Assembly (NCBI RefSeq): GCF_000758725.1
Contig: NZ_CP009428.1
Location: forward strand, 1,302,001-1,366,000
DNA: 64,000 nucleotides
Reading direction: 5' to 3'
Source: Paenibacillus odorifer
GTDB lineage: Bacteria; Bacillota; Bacilli; Paenibacillales; Paenibacillaceae
Of this stretch, positions 25,795 through 34,564 are shown piece after piece (position 1 is the first letter of the stretch; each line of letters opens with the position of its first letter). The notes beneath the pieces are model-generated. The model was not told where the DNA came from, did no database searches, and saw only the letters and a list, made by a program, of their open reading frames with translations. Both the position numbers and the translations under genes were made by a program.

Positions 25795-27150
25795 ATGTCT
25801 AAGAAGATTAATTTTGACTACACAAAAGCTCTTTCGTTTTTTAACCAACAAGAAATCGACAACCTTGCCGCCCCAGTTAAGCTAGCACACGAACAGTTGC
25901 ATAACAAGACTGGTGTAGGTTCTGACTACCTTGGATGGATCGATCTGCCGACAGCTTACGATAAGGAAGAATTTGCTCGCATTCAACAAGCTGCTAAGAA
26001 GATCCAAAGCGATTCCGAGGTGCTGATTGTAATTGGTATCGGAGGTTCTTATCTGGGAGCACGCGCAGCTATTGAGGCGCTATCGCATTCTTTCTACAAT
26101 AACCTTTCTAAAGATAAACGCAAAACTCCAGAAGTTTATTTCGCTGGTAATAACATTAGCTCTACATACATCACGCATCTGCTTGATCTAGTAGAAGGCA
26201 AAGACTTCTCCGTGAACGTAATCTCCAAATCAGGAACTACTACTGAGCCAGCAATTGCTTTCCGCATTTTCCGCGCTGCGCTGGAGAAGAAATACGGCAA
26301 GGAAGAAGCTCGTAAACGCATTTACGCTACTACAGACAAGGAAAAAGGTGCCCTTAAGAAATTGGCAACTGAAGAAGGTTATGAATCCTTCATCATTCCA
26401 GACGATGTAGGCGGACGTTACTCCGTATTGACACCTGTAGGCTTGCTGCCGATTGCTGTAGCTGGCATTAACATTGAAGAAATGATGCAAGGTGCTGCTG
26501 CCGCTGCGGATGAGTTCAACAATCCAGATGTAGCTACTAACCAAGCTTATCAATATGCTGCAGTTCGTAACTCTTTATACCGTAAAGGTAAAACAACTGA
26601 AATCCTCGTCAACTATGAGCCTTCCTTACACTTTGTATCTGAGTGGTGGAAACAATTGTTTGGCGAAAGTGAAGGTAAGGACTTCAAAGGAATTTATCCT
26701 TCTTCCGTTGATTTCTCCACAGATCTACACTCCATGGGTCAATTTATCCAAGAAGGTAACCGCAACATTTTTGAAACGGTTATCCAAGTAGATCAAGTAG
26801 CTCATCATGTTACGATTGAGAATGATCCGGATGATCTGGACGGCTTGAACTTCTTAACAGGTAAGACTATGGATTTCGTGAATAAGAAAGCTTTCCAAGG
26901 TACAATGCTTGCACATACAGATGGTCAAGTACCTAACCTTATCGTTACTATTCCTGATCAAACACCATACACCTTTGGATATTTGGTGTACTTCTTTGAA
27001 AAAGCCTGCGGTATCAGCGGATACTTGCTCGGTGTTAACCCATTTGACCAACCAGGCGTAGAAGCATACAAGAAAAACATGTTCGCATTGCTTGGCAAAC
27101 CAGGTTACGAAAAAGAAAAAGCAGAGCTGGAAGCAAGACTTACTGAATAG
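25795..27150 (+). CDS. pgi: Glucose-6-phosphate isomerase
   Basis: Interconverts glucose 6-phosphate and fructose 6-phosphate in the cytoplasm. At 451 residues it is the short Bacillota form. Signatures are [18 protein letters not shown] near residue 79, [17 protein letters not shown] near 141 (phosphate-binding SKSGTT), the segment [14 protein letters not shown], and [32 protein letters not shown] near the C-terminus with the catalytic lysine. AGGAGG precedes ATG by ten bases. Monocistronic by appearance. Confidence 0.97.
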   Translation: MSKKINFDYTKALSFFNQQEIDNLAAPVKLAHEQLHNKTGVGSDYLGWIDLPTAYDKEEFARIQQAAKKIQSDSEVLIVIGIGGSYLGARAAIEALSHSFYNNLSKDKRKTPEVYFAGNNISSTYITHLLDLVEGKDFSVNVISKSGTTTEPAIAFRIFRAALEKKYGKEEARKRIYATTDKEKGALKKLATEEGYESFIIPDDVGGRYSVLTPVGLLPIAVAGINIEEMMQGAAAAADEFNNPDVATNQAYQYAAVRNSLYRKGKTTEILVNYEPSLHFVSEWWKQLFGESEGKDFKGIYPSSVDFSTDLHSMGQFIQEGNRNIFETVIQVDQVAHHVTIENDPDDLDGLNFLTGKTMDFVNKKAFQGTMLAHTDGQVPNLIVTIPDQTPYTFGYLVYFFEKACGISGYLLGVNPFDQPGVEAYKKNMFALLGKPGYEKEKAELEARLTE

Positions 27151-27210
27151 TATTGCAGAAGGTTTTACAATGGCTATTAATCACAGAACATTCATACTAA
27201 TGTAAGTCAC

Positions 27211-27252
27211 CAGGAGCAGTCCATAGGTAATCCAATACCGGGACTGCTCCTG
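27211..27252. other. Strong hairpin without T-tract between pgi and yigZ
   Basis: CAGGAGCAGTCC (27211-27222) pairs perfectly with GGACTGCTCCTG (27241-27252), with an inner GGTA/TACC. The sequence after it (ACATTATATG) lacks a T-run, so it is not a standard terminator; it may protect the pgi 3' end. Confidence 0.5.
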
Positions 27253-27296
27253 ACATTATATGAAGACATCATATGTAAATAAGGACTGGAATAATT

Positions 27297-27929
27297 ATGT
27301 TAGAACAATATCAAACGGTCCGCTCTTCCGGCTCAAAGGAAGTTGTGATCCGTAAATCCCGCTTCATTGGTCATGTTATGCCAGTGGAGAATGAAGAAGA
27401 AGCTTTGTTGTTTATCGAGGACATCAAGAAGAAACATTGGAACGCAACGCATAACTGTTCTGCTTATGTGATTGGGGAGAGAGACGAAATCCAGAGGCAA
27501 TCGGACGACGGGGAGCCGAGTGGTACAGCCGGCAAACCGATTTTGGAAGTAATCCGCAATCAGGGAGTTAAAAATGTCGCAATCGTAGTTACCCGTTATT
27601 TCGGAGGCATTATGCTGGGTGCCGGTGGGCTGATTAGAGCTTATACGGATGGAGCAGTGCTTGCGCTTGAAGCAGGAGAAGTAATCACCCGTGTACTGAG
27701 ACGAGAGGTATTCGTAGAGATCGAGTACACTTGGCTGGGCAAGGTTGAGAACGAACTTCGAGGAAGAGGGATTCAGACTGGCGAGACTTTGTTCACCGAC
27801 AAGGTAACGTTGTTATGTTTGCCGCGAAATGATGAGGGTGACACTTTTATGGCATGGATGACAGATCTAACCCAAGGGCAAGCCCTGATAACAGAAGGGC
27901 GGCGGATTTACTACAGCGAAGGGGATTAG
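27297..27929 (+). CDS. YigZ/IMPACT family protein (UPF0029)
   Basis: 210 residues. The UPF0029 signature region is clear: HNCSAYVIGERDEIQRQSDDGEPSGTAG split across residues 60-87, followed by VVTRYFGGIMLGAGGLIRAY (about 99-118). A C-terminal EF-G-domain-like half completes the YigZ layout (Bacillus YvyE). Bacterial function is unsettled; the eukaryotic relative IMPACT modulates translation. It overlaps functionally with the TetR gene four bases downstream, so the two are probably co-transcribed. AAGGAC-type ribosome site upstream of the ATG. Confidence 0.88.
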   Translation: MLEQYQTVRSSGSKEVVIRKSRFIGHVMPVENEEEALLFIEDIKKKHWNATHNCSAYVIGERDEIQRQSDDGEPSGTAGKPILEVIRNQGVKNVAIVVTRYFGGIMLGAGGLIRAYTDGAVLALEAGEVITRVLRREVFVEIEYTWLGKVENELRGRGIQTGETLFTDKVTLLCLPRNDEGDTFMAWMTDLTQGQALITEGRRIYYSEGD

Positions 27930-27932
27930 TAT

Positions 27933-28514
27933 ATGGCAAGGAGAGCAGTGGAGCAGGAGTTGTCGAGGGAAAGGATTCTAGAGGCCGCTAGGCATCTATT
28001 TATAACCAAAGGGTATCGGGCAATTTCAATGCGAAGTATTGGTCAGCATTTGGGATATAGCCACGGCTCTCTCTATTATCATTTCAAGGAAAAGGCGGAG
28101 TTGTTCTACGCTATTGTTGTAGAGGATTTTAATCATGTGGCTGCTTTACTCAGCCAAGTAATGAATAAACCGCCTGAAGAAGGAATGACAAGGGTAGAAC
28201 AGCTGATTATGGAATTTATTAGATTTGGAATAGATCATCCCTATCAATATGAAATTATGTTCATGATTCGCGATGAGGAATTGCTAGCTTATTGTAGAGC
28301 AGAACAGGGACGATGTTTTGATTTATTCTCAAGTATTGTACGCCGTCATATGAAGGAAGAGGGATATGTGTCTGAGGACTGGCAGAATGTGCCGTTAACA
28401 ATGTTCTTGTCTGCACACGGATTTATTTCTTATTATATCCAGGATAAAGTATCGTTTGACGATGTGAAAGAGGCAGCGTTAGCTCATATAAAGGTTTTAT
28501 GTCGCAGCCTTTAA
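27933..28514 (+). CDS. TetR/AcrR family transcriptional regulator
   Basis: 193 residues. The N-terminal helix-turn-helix (about 12-58) shows the family pattern ILEAARHLFITKGYRAISMRSIGQHLGYSHGSLYYHFKEKAEL. The C-terminal ligand-binding half is helical and not diagnostic. Its ribosome site GAAGGGG lies inside the end of yigZ, four bases before this start. No divergent target gene and no obvious operator are visible, so the regulon is unknown. Confidence 0.9.
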   Translation: MARRAVEQELSRERILEAARHLFITKGYRAISMRSIGQHLGYSHGSLYYHFKEKAELFYAIVVEDFNHVAALLSQVMNKPPEEGMTRVEQLIMEFIRFGIDHPYQYEIMFMIRDEELLAYCRAEQGRCFDLFSSIVRRHMKEEGYVSEDWQNVPLTMFLSAHGFISYYIQDKVSFDDVKEAALAHIKVLCRSL

Positions 28515-28615
28515 CATGCTGTTTTTTTTATAGATCTTCACTTTAAAGCTGTGCATTGGTATAACACTGCTTCTCTGCTTGATGAAAGTATTACTAGACT
28601 CTAGTTATAGTCTAA

Positions 28616-28649
28616 ATGGCCGCTCCGTAGCGATAACGGAAGCGGCCAT
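28616..28649. terminator. Bidirectional hairpin between tetR and yjbQ
   Basis: ATGGCCGCTCCGT and ACGGAAGCGGCCAT pair with one bulge around a short loop between convergent genes. T-runs are weak on both sides. Confidence 0.5.
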
Positions 28650-28660
28650 TTGTATGTTTA

Positions 28661-29062
28661 TTATCCCTCTACTATTTTTAAGAAACATTGCCGGCGTCTA
28701 GGTCCATCGAACTCACAGAAATAAATACCTTGCCAACGACCGAGAACTAATTCACCTTCGTGGATAATCAGGGTCTGGGAAGGCCCGGTAGTAATAGATT
28801 TAAGATGAGAAGCAGTATTGCCTTCCGCATGCCGATACTTCGGATGCTCCCAAGGGTAGACCTCATCCAGACGCATCAGAACATCATGCTTCACATCAGG
28901 ATCCGCATTTTCATTAATAGCAATACCAGCAGTGGTATGAGGACAATAAACTACAATCAATCCGTCTTGAACTCCACTTTTTTTTACATAAGAAATGACT
29001 TCCCGAGTAATATCACGCAATTCATCCCGCTTTGTAGTAGTGATCTCCAGAGTATGCAACAT
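28661..29062 (-). CDS. YjbQ family protein (UPF0047, secondary thiamine-phosphate synthase)
   Basis: 133 residues, typical for the family. The signature VVYCPHTTAGIAINENADPDVKHD is intact (split here: VVYCPHTTAGI then NENADPDVKHD), as are AEGNTASHLKS and LVLGRWQGIYFCEFDGPR. Members show weak thiamine-phosphate synthase activity; the physiological role is unclear. I place the start at the ATG at 29060-29062, preceded by AGGAAGG at a normal distance; an ATG two codons earlier is too close and the open frame further upstream lacks a site. Confidence 0.88.
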   Translation of the reverse strand: MLHTLEITTTKRDELRDITREVISYVKKSGVQDGLIVVYCPHTTAGIAINENADPDVKHDVLMRLDEVYPWEHPKYRHAEGNTASHLKSITTGPSQTLIIHEGELVLGRWQGIYFCEFDGPRRRQCFLKIVEG

Positions 29063-29143
29063 AATCATTCCCCTTCCTGTGAGGTGCCATTTTTTAGTGT
29101 ACCTTTGATACATATATTTTAACCCAAATTCACTTGAAAGTAA

Positions 29144-29173
29144 TTGACGGCGGTGAGAAGGATTTGGTAAAGT
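29144..29173 (+). promoter_or_regulatory. Candidate promoter of the sulfate transporter operon
   Basis: TTGACG (29144-29149), 18 bases, TAAAGT (29168-29173). The -10 is imperfect, and an alternative AATATAAA lies downstream. No S-box or other riboswitch-like fold was seen. Confidence 0.35.
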
Positions 29174-29270
29174 AGTAATAATATAAAACCAAGTATATAA
29201 ATAGGAATAATTAATGAGGATTTTGGTTAGTATACCGACCGGTTATCCGGAGGTGGGAGGGCAAAAATCA

Positions 29271-30086
29271 TTGAATTCGCTGCTTAGACACAAAGGCTGG
29301 ACTTGGGGTTTCCGAACTACAATTTTGCTTTATTTTGTAGTATTGATCGTGTTGCCCATACTCGGGGTCTATTACAACTCTTTTTCTCTTGGTTTTGGCA
29401 ATTTTGTGGAAAGCGTCAGCGACCCAATTGCTTGGAAGTCGGTGCTGTTAACCTTAAAGCTGGCGATTATCGCTACTTTAATTAATGTCTTGTTAGGAAC
29501 TATGATTGCTTGGGTCCTTATTCGTTATCAATTTGCTGGTAAAGCGCTGCTAAACAGTCTGGTCGATTTACCTTTTGCACTGCCAACAGCAGTCGGAGGT
29601 TTGATGATTCTACTGCTGCTTGGACCAGGTAGCCTTATCGGCAAAGCAGCTGAGGCACTTGGATTTGAAATTGTTTTTCATCAACCGGCTATCGTAATTG
29701 CTATGGTGTTCGTGACGTTTCCATTCGTGATTCGAGCGGTTCAGCCCTTGCTGGAGGAGTTGGATCCATCCGAAGAGGAAGCAGCATATACAATGGGTGC
29801 CAAGGGGGCAAGGGTATTCTGGCAAGTTATTCTTCCATCTATGGCGCCTGGGATGATCAGTGGTGGGATGCTCGCATTTTCAAGAGCGCTTGCGGAATTT
29901 GGTGCAGTGGTACTCGTCGCAGGTAATATTCCGGGCCGTACGCTTGTATCTTCTGTTTTTATTTTTGGTGAAGTTGAAAGTGATAATCCGGTCTCCGCCG
30001 CTGCGGTTTCTGTTATTCTCTTGACCTTATCCTTTCTCATTCTTTGGCTGATTAATATGCTGCAGATGCGGGGGAGACGCTCATGA
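29271..30086 (+). CDS. cysT: Sulfate/thiosulfate ABC transporter permease CysT
   Basis: Integral membrane subunit of the sulfate importer, about 271 residues, six predicted spans. The EAA loop reads EEEAAYTMGAKGARVFW, the contact site for CysA. The sequence GFGNFVESVSDPIAWKSVLLTLK is typical of CysT N-termini. I prefer the TTG at 29271 because GGAGGTGGGAGG precedes it and the protein then begins MNSLLRHKGWTWGFR, like other family members; an ATG at 29214 has a weaker site. The stop overlaps the cysW start (ATGA). Confidence 0.9.
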   Translation: MNSLLRHKGWTWGFRTTILLYFVVLIVLPILGVYYNSFSLGFGNFVESVSDPIAWKSVLLTLKLAIIATLINVLLGTMIAWVLIRYQFAGKALLNSLVDLPFALPTAVGGLMILLLLGPGSLIGKAAEALGFEIVFHQPAIVIAMVFVTFPFVIRAVQPLLEELDPSEEEAAYTMGAKGARVFWQVILPSMAPGMISGGMLAFSRALAEFGAVVLVAGNIPGRTLVSSVFIFGEVESDNPVSAAAVSVILLTLSFLILWLINMLQMRGRRS

Positions 30087-30880
30087 GAAAACTATGGATT
30101 GCTCTTACTTATTTAGTGTTTTTTTTGCTGATTGCTGCTCCATTAGGAAAAATGGCTATGGGTGCTTTTAGTGAAGGATTTGGTGGATTCTGGAATGCAC
30201 TGACTAGGCCCGAAGCGCTGCATGCGCTAATGATGACTGGGCTTGTTGTGATAGTAGTTACGTTATTAAATACATTGTTCGGTATTATGATGGCTCTGTA
30301 TCTTGTTCGGGCGAACTGGATCGGCAAGCGTCTAAAAGGATTATTGAACAGTATTGTAGATTTGCCTTACGCAGTATCCCCTGTAATCGGAGGATTGATG
30401 ATTGTCCTGTTGCTGGGTCCCGATAGTACCTTGGGGGCGATTTTTGAGGGGATTGGACTAAAGATCGTTTATGCGATTCCCGGAATGATCATTGCCACTT
30501 TATTTGTTACCTTTCCTTTAATGGTGCGCGAGGTGATGCCGGTGCTTCAGGAGATTGGTTCACAGCAGGAGGAAGCGGCTTCGACATTGGGCGCTCGTAG
30601 CTGGACTATTTTTTGGAAGGTAACTTGGCCTTCGATTCGTTGGGCGGTTGTGTATGGTGTCATTCTTACGGTGGCACGTTCACTTGGAGAGTTCGGTGCG
30701 GTGCTCGTGGTCTCGGGGAACATTATGAATAAAACCCAGACGGCGACAACTTTAGTCTATCAGGATGTTGAGAATTTTAATGTAACGGCTGCTGGAGGAA
30801 TAGCGCTAGTTCTGGCTGCATTTTCCGCAGGTCTGCTGCTGTTGATGGAATGGACCAAGAGAAGAAAGGAAGTGCAGTAA
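30083..30880 (+). CDS. cysW: Sulfate/thiosulfate ABC transporter permease CysW
   Basis: Second membrane subunit, 265 residues. The EAA loop is EEAASTLGARSWTIFWKVTWPSI, followed by ARSLGEFGAVLVVSGNI, which is close to the signature of CysW/CysT proteins. Six spans are apparent. It overlaps cysT by four bases, and cysA starts two bases after its stop; the three genes therefore form a tight translationally coupled unit. Confidence 0.92.
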   Translation: MRKLWIALTYLVFFLLIAAPLGKMAMGAFSEGFGGFWNALTRPEALHALMMTGLVVIVVTLLNTLFGIMMALYLVRANWIGKRLKGLLNSIVDLPYAVSPVIGGLMIVLLLGPDSTLGAIFEGIGLKIVYAIPGMIIATLFVTFPLMVREVMPVLQEIGSQQEEAASTLGARSWTIFWKVTWPSIRWAVVYGVILTVARSLGEFGAVLVVSGNIMNKTQTATTLVYQDVENFNVTAAGGIALVLAAFSAGLLLLMEWTKRRKEVQ

Positions 30881-30881
30881 T

Positions 30882-31946
30882 ATGCATGTAGAAGTGCGGG
30901 GGTTAAACAAGCATTTTGGAGATTTTCATGCGGTCAAGGACGTCAATTTCACCATTACAAAAGGTCACCTGATTGGATTGCTCGGCCCAAGTGGAGGCGG
31001 GAAAACCTCAATTCTACGTATGCTGGCGGGACTGGAGTCACCGGATACCGGAGAGATTATTTTTTATGGTCAAACGGTGAACAATCTTCCTCCTCAAGAA
31101 CGTGGGATCGGCTTCGTCTTCCAGAACTATGCACTCTTCAAACATATGACTGTATTTGATAATATCGCTTTTGGTCTAAAGGTTAAAAAGGCTAACAAAA
31201 CAGCCATCCGCGATCGTGTTATGGAACTTGTGGAGCTTACAGGGTTAAAAGGGTTCGAGAAACGTTATCCGCATCAGCTATCAGGGGGACAACGTCAGCG
31301 TGTGGCTTTTGCACGTGCGCTTGCGCCTGAACCACAGCTGCTGCTTTTAGATGAACCTTTTGCCGCTATTGATGCGAAGATCCGCCAGGAGCTGCGCGCT
31401 TGGCTGCGTGAACTGATTGAACGTGTAGGTATCACCTCTATTTTCGTAACCCATGACCAAGATGAAGCGATTGAAGTAGCGGATGAAATCATGATTATTA
31501 ATCAAGGACGCTTGGAACAAAAGGGTACCCCGTGGGATATTTACAAGGAGCCTAAAACACCGTTCGTGGCAACATTTATCGGTGAATCTACGCTGATTGA
31601 GAACGCTTCTGAGGTTAAAGGCTTTACAGGTGCGGGGGACGGCAAGCCTACCAAAGCACTGATTCGTCCTGAATATATTGAAGTGGGTAACCTGCATGAG
31701 TTCAAGATGGCTTCTGCCACGGAAAAAGGTGTTGTGAAACATCTGCATTTCCGCGGAAGCGAATGGCTCGTTGAGGTTGAAGTAAATGGCCACAAGCTGG
31801 TCACCTACCGTTCGTTGGAGAAAGAAACCTTGCAGCCGGGTCAGGAAATTTCAGTACTGGTACATCGGGCTTATTTATTTAATGATGAGCGCAGCTGGAT
31901 CCAGGAGAACAACCTGAAAGAAGATCCAATGCCGATTTTTATTTAA
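30882..31946 (+). CDS. cysA: Sulfate/thiosulfate ABC transporter ATP-binding protein CysA
   Basis: Cytoplasmic ATPase of the sulfate importer, 354 residues. Walker A GPSGGGKT (35-42), Q-loop VFQNYALFKHMTV, signature LSGGQRQRVAFARAL (about 134-148), Walker B LLLLDEPFAAID and the switch histidine in FVTHDQDEA are all present. The C-terminal TOBE-like domain (about 235-345) is typical of CysA. After the stop comes a 300-base spacer before the binding protein gene. Confidence 0.95.
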   Translation: MHVEVRGLNKHFGDFHAVKDVNFTITKGHLIGLLGPSGGGKTSILRMLAGLESPDTGEIIFYGQTVNNLPPQERGIGFVFQNYALFKHMTVFDNIAFGLKVKKANKTAIRDRVMELVELTGLKGFEKRYPHQLSGGQRQRVAFARALAPEPQLLLLDEPFAAIDAKIRQELRAWLRELIERVGITSIFVTHDQDEAIEVADEIMIINQGRLEQKGTPWDIYKEPKTPFVATFIGESTLIENASEVKGFTGAGDGKPTKALIRPEYIEVGNLHEFKMASATEKGVVKHLHFRGSEWLVEVEVNGHKLVTYRSLEKETLQPGQEISVLVHRAYLFNDERSWIQENNLKEDPMPIFI

Positions 31947-32262
31947 AAATAAATAAAATGATTTTCAATTTTTTTGATAGTAGCGAATGTGATGAACTAG
32001 GATTAGAGGAACTGATGTGAAGGTAAGAAGTAATGAAGTGGAAGTTTGGAACTGTAGGAGCGGAGTGACCGCCTTTGTTTCCGGATTTAATCCGCTGAGA
32101 ATATAAAATCAATAAATCTGGGAACAACAGCGGCCGAAAGTCCAAACATTCCACGTAATTACGGCAAATAACGAACGTTGGTTACTTGAATTTTAAGTTT
32201 CAGCCATAGAGCTACTTTCAAGGAAATATTAAAAATCATTACCTCGAAGGATGTGGGCCGCA
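31947..32262 (+). other. cysA-sbp spacer, about 300 bases, holding a structured element
   Basis: An AT-rich lead (31947-32030) is followed by the palindromic element described separately and then 110 bases with no further structure that I can see. No terminator with a T-run follows cysA directly, so transcription may continue into the binding protein gene. Confidence 0.6.
32039..32153 (+). ncRNA. Candidate structured RNA or palindromic repeat element
   Basis: 115 bases with nested pairings. The outer stem is 32039-32050 with 32141-32153 (12 pairs, one bulged A). Next comes CCGC (32069-32072) with GCGG (32130-32133). The inner stem is 32075-32089 with 32113-32127 (15 consecutive pairs including two G-U). 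Competing pairings exist: GCGG 32060-32063 with CCGC 32069-32072, and CCGCTG 32092-32097 with CAGCGG 32128-32133, which would form a pseudoknot across the inner stem. No ORF fits. It could be a regulatory RNA for the downstream gene or a small mobile palindrome. Confidence 0.5.
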
Positions 32263-33330
32263 ATGAATGTCAAAAGGAGCAGACAACTGCACGGATGTTT
32301 TGCTGCCCTAATGCTGGCTATACTCACACTGACAGCAGTCGGTTGCGGGAATGAGAAGGCAGTTACGACGATGGCAGAGCCTTCGAAGCAAGGGGATGTT
32401 ACGCTGGTAATTGGCGCATACAGTGTGGCTAAGGATGCAATGCAGGATATTTTGCCGTTATTTGCTGCGAAGTGGAAAGCGGATACGGGTCAGGATATTA
32501 GTTTTCAGGAGTCTTATGAGGCTTCAGGGACACAGGCACGAGCGATTGTAGGTGGATTTGAAGCGGATGTGACGCTGCTAGCCATGGAAGGTGATGTCGA
32601 GAAGCTAGTTAAGGCTGGACTCGTAGCGTCAACATGGAAAGAGCAGGGTGAACAAGGTATGGTGACACGTTCAGTAGTTGCTCTTGGTACCCGCGAGGGA
32701 AATCCCAAAGGCATTCGCGATTTTGCGGACTTAGCCAAGCCGGGGATTAAAGTGTTATATCCCAACCCTAAGACCTCTGGTGGTGCGCAATGGGATATCA
32801 ACGCGATCTATGGGGCTGGTCTGAAGCTGTCAGAGGAGCAGGAGGGCGCAAAGGATCCAGCAGCAGCCAAAGCTTTTTTGGAAAGTATCCATGCCAATGT
32901 AGAGTCTCTGGATAAAAGTGGCCGCGCTTCTATGGCAGCCTTCGAGTATGGAGTGGGGGATGTAATTGTCACCTATGAGAACGAACTGCTGGCGCGGATT
33001 GCTCAGGGAGTCAAATACGAAGTTATTATTCCTAAAAATACAATTCTGATTGAGAATCCGGCGGCTGTTGTAGAGAAATATGCGGATGAGCATGGGACAC
33101 GCATAGCATCAGAAGCACTGGTTGATTTTTTGATAACCCCACAGGCACAAGAGATCTTTGCAAAATATGGCTTTCGTCCCGTGGATAAACAAGTCTATGC
33201 TGAGCACAAAAGCGATTACCCTGATCCGGCGGGCCTCTTTGATATTAACTATTTAGGAGGCTGGGATGAGGTGCGAAGCTCACTTTATTCCAAGCGTGGA
33301 ATTTGGTATCAGGTACTTGCCGGAATATAA
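32263..33330 (+). CDS. sbp: Sulfate-binding lipoprotein of the ABC transporter
   Basis: Extracellular solute-binding protein delivering sulfate or thiosulfate to CysTW. A lipoprotein signal is visible: basic start, hydrophobic LMLAILTLTAVG, then Cys. The mature part has the Sbp family motifs: SYEASGTQARAIVGGFEADV, NPKTSGGAQWDINAIYGAG, VGDVIVTYENELL, and near the end YPDPAGLFDINYLGGW. Start choice is between ATG 32251 and ATG 32263; the second has better spacing from GAAGG and gives a more usual signal peptide. Finding sbp after cysTWA with a large gap is less common than a leading position. Confidence 0.92.
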   Translation: MNVKRSRQLHGCFAALMLAILTLTAVGCGNEKAVTTMAEPSKQGDVTLVIGAYSVAKDAMQDILPLFAAKWKADTGQDISFQESYEASGTQARAIVGGFEADVTLLAMEGDVEKLVKAGLVASTWKEQGEQGMVTRSVVALGTREGNPKGIRDFADLAKPGIKVLYPNPKTSGGAQWDINAIYGAGLKLSEEQEGAKDPAAAKAFLESIHANVESLDKSGRASMAAFEYGVGDVIVTYENELLARIAQGVKYEVIIPKNTILIENPAAVVEKYADEHGTRIASEALVDFLITPQAQEIFAKYGFRPVDKQVYAEHKSDYPDPAGLFDINYLGGWDEVRSSLYSKRGIWYQVLAGI

Positions 33331-33350
33331 GGTAGAGGTATAACAAAAGA

Positions 33351-33391
33351 GTCATCCCAGCAGTTCTTCTGTGGTGGGGATGGCTTTTTTT
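33351..33391 (+). terminator. Terminator after sbp
   Basis: GTCATCCC pairs with GGGGATGGC across a short loop, followed by seven T. Confidence 0.7.
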
Positions 33392-33469
33392 GGTGGGTCT
33401 CTTTAAGATAGAGAGAGGGTAATTTAGATTTATTACTTCGTTGAAGAGAACCTGAAGGAGAGATAACAG

Positions 33470-34255
33470 ATGGATACGTTGGTGTTTTTGGGTACAGGGG
33501 ATGCCATGGGGGTTCCTCGGGTATATTGCAGCTGTGAGACCTGTACAGAGGCAAGGGAACAGGGGGAAAATATTCGCCTGCGCTCTTCTGTACTTATAGA
33601 TAATGGCAGTGACTTTTTAGTGATCGATTGTGGGCCTGACTGGCGGCGTCAGATGGAAGCGCAGGGAGTACGAAATATGCGCAGACTGCTGGTGACGCAC
33701 GCTCATTTTGACCATATTGGTGGGCTGCCGGAATGGGCGGATGCCTGCCGCTGGATGGGATATAAAGGCCAGCTCTATGCCCCAGCAGAAGTGATTCCGA
33801 TTATTGAGCGGCAATATCCATGGCTGCGCAATCAGATCGAGATGATTCCTTGTGATGAAGGCATAGAGCTAGACGGCTGGACAATAGATATCTGGAAAGT
33901 GAACCATGGCAAGAATGGATACTCGTATGCTTTTCGTCTGGAGAAGGAGGGCTATGTATGGGTGTATTGTCCAGATTCCATTTCTCTTGGAGCTGAAGAG
34001 ACACGCCTGATGCATGGAGCTGACTTGCTGGTATTAGGTACAAGCTTCTATTACGAAGCAGCGGAGTTATCCACTCGTTCTGTATATGATATGACGGAAG
34101 CTGCGGAGCTGCTGCAAACTGTGAAGCCTCAAAAGGCAATCTATACCCATATGTCGCATGATGTGGATATGAGAAAATCATATATTTTACCGGAAAATGT
34201 TACGCTGGCCGAGACGGGGATGAGAATACCCTTAGGATCTTCAGATGAAATTTAG
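33470..34255 (+). CDS. MBL-fold metallo-hydrolase, PhnP-like
   Basis: 261-residue metallo-beta-lactamase-fold protein. The metal-binding motif is THAHFDHIGG (76-85), with IDCGPDWR before it and THMSHDVDM near the C-terminus. A cysteine cluster YCSCETC (19-25) near the N-terminus recalls the structural zinc site of PhnP-type phosphodiesterases, but no phosphonate genes are nearby, so the substrate is open. ATG behind GGAGAG. Flanked by terminators on both sides, hence a single-gene unit. Confidence 0.85.
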   Translation: MDTLVFLGTGDAMGVPRVYCSCETCTEAREQGENIRLRSSVLIDNGSDFLVIDCGPDWRRQMEAQGVRNMRRLLVTHAHFDHIGGLPEWADACRWMGYKGQLYAPAEVIPIIERQYPWLRNQIEMIPCDEGIELDGWTIDIWKVNHGKNGYSYAFRLEKEGYVWVYCPDSISLGAEETRLMHGADLLVLGTSFYYEAAELSTRSVYDMTEAAELLQTVKPQKAIYTHMSHDVDMRKSYILPENVTLAETGMRIPLGSSDEI

Positions 34256-34260
34256 GTAAA

Positions 34261-34300
34261 AAGAAAACTCCCTTCATTTGCTGGAAGGGAGTTTTCTTGA
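34261..34300 (+). terminator. Terminator after the MBL hydrolase
   Basis: A 15-base-pair perfect stem (34261-34275 with 34284-34298). The arm ends GTTTTCTT, and the symmetrical A-run may allow function on both strands. Confidence 0.85.
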
Positions 34301-34564
34301 TCTTATTTAAACCTGTTATATTCCGCCTTGTTGAATCTGTTTAATTAACTCTTCAAGCCAATAAATGGAGTGGTCCGCTTTAGTTGAGATATTCACTAAA
34401 TCAAAAAGGGACATCATTCGGGCAACTTCAGCCTGTTGATGTTCCTTTTGTGATTTCTATTGCATTCAGTATTCAGATCCCGATATATACTATATAATCA
34501 AAAAGCATATCGTATTATTTTTACATATTTAGAATAATTATCATCGCCAGAGGAGGAGTACGAA
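34301..34564 (-). pseudogene. Possible gene remnant or 33-codon ORF in the spacer
   Basis: On the minus strand, 34316-34417 reads as 33 codons beginning MMSLFDLVNISTKADHSIYW, with 12 further in-frame codons of similar character upstream (QKEHQQAEVAR) before a TAG. The amino-acid makeup looks protein-like, but there is no ribosome binding site at the ATG pair, so it may be the tail of a decayed gene. I do not recognise it. The rest of the spacer is AT-rich with the next gene's AGGAGGAG site at its end. Confidence 0.3.

Noticed and set aside
27211..27252. Intrinsic terminator after pgi
   Set aside because: Perfect stem but no T-tract; kept only as an unassigned hairpin.
29063..29270. S-box (SAM) riboswitch before the sulfate transporter
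   Set aside because: No terminator/antiterminator pair and no conserved S-box core visible.
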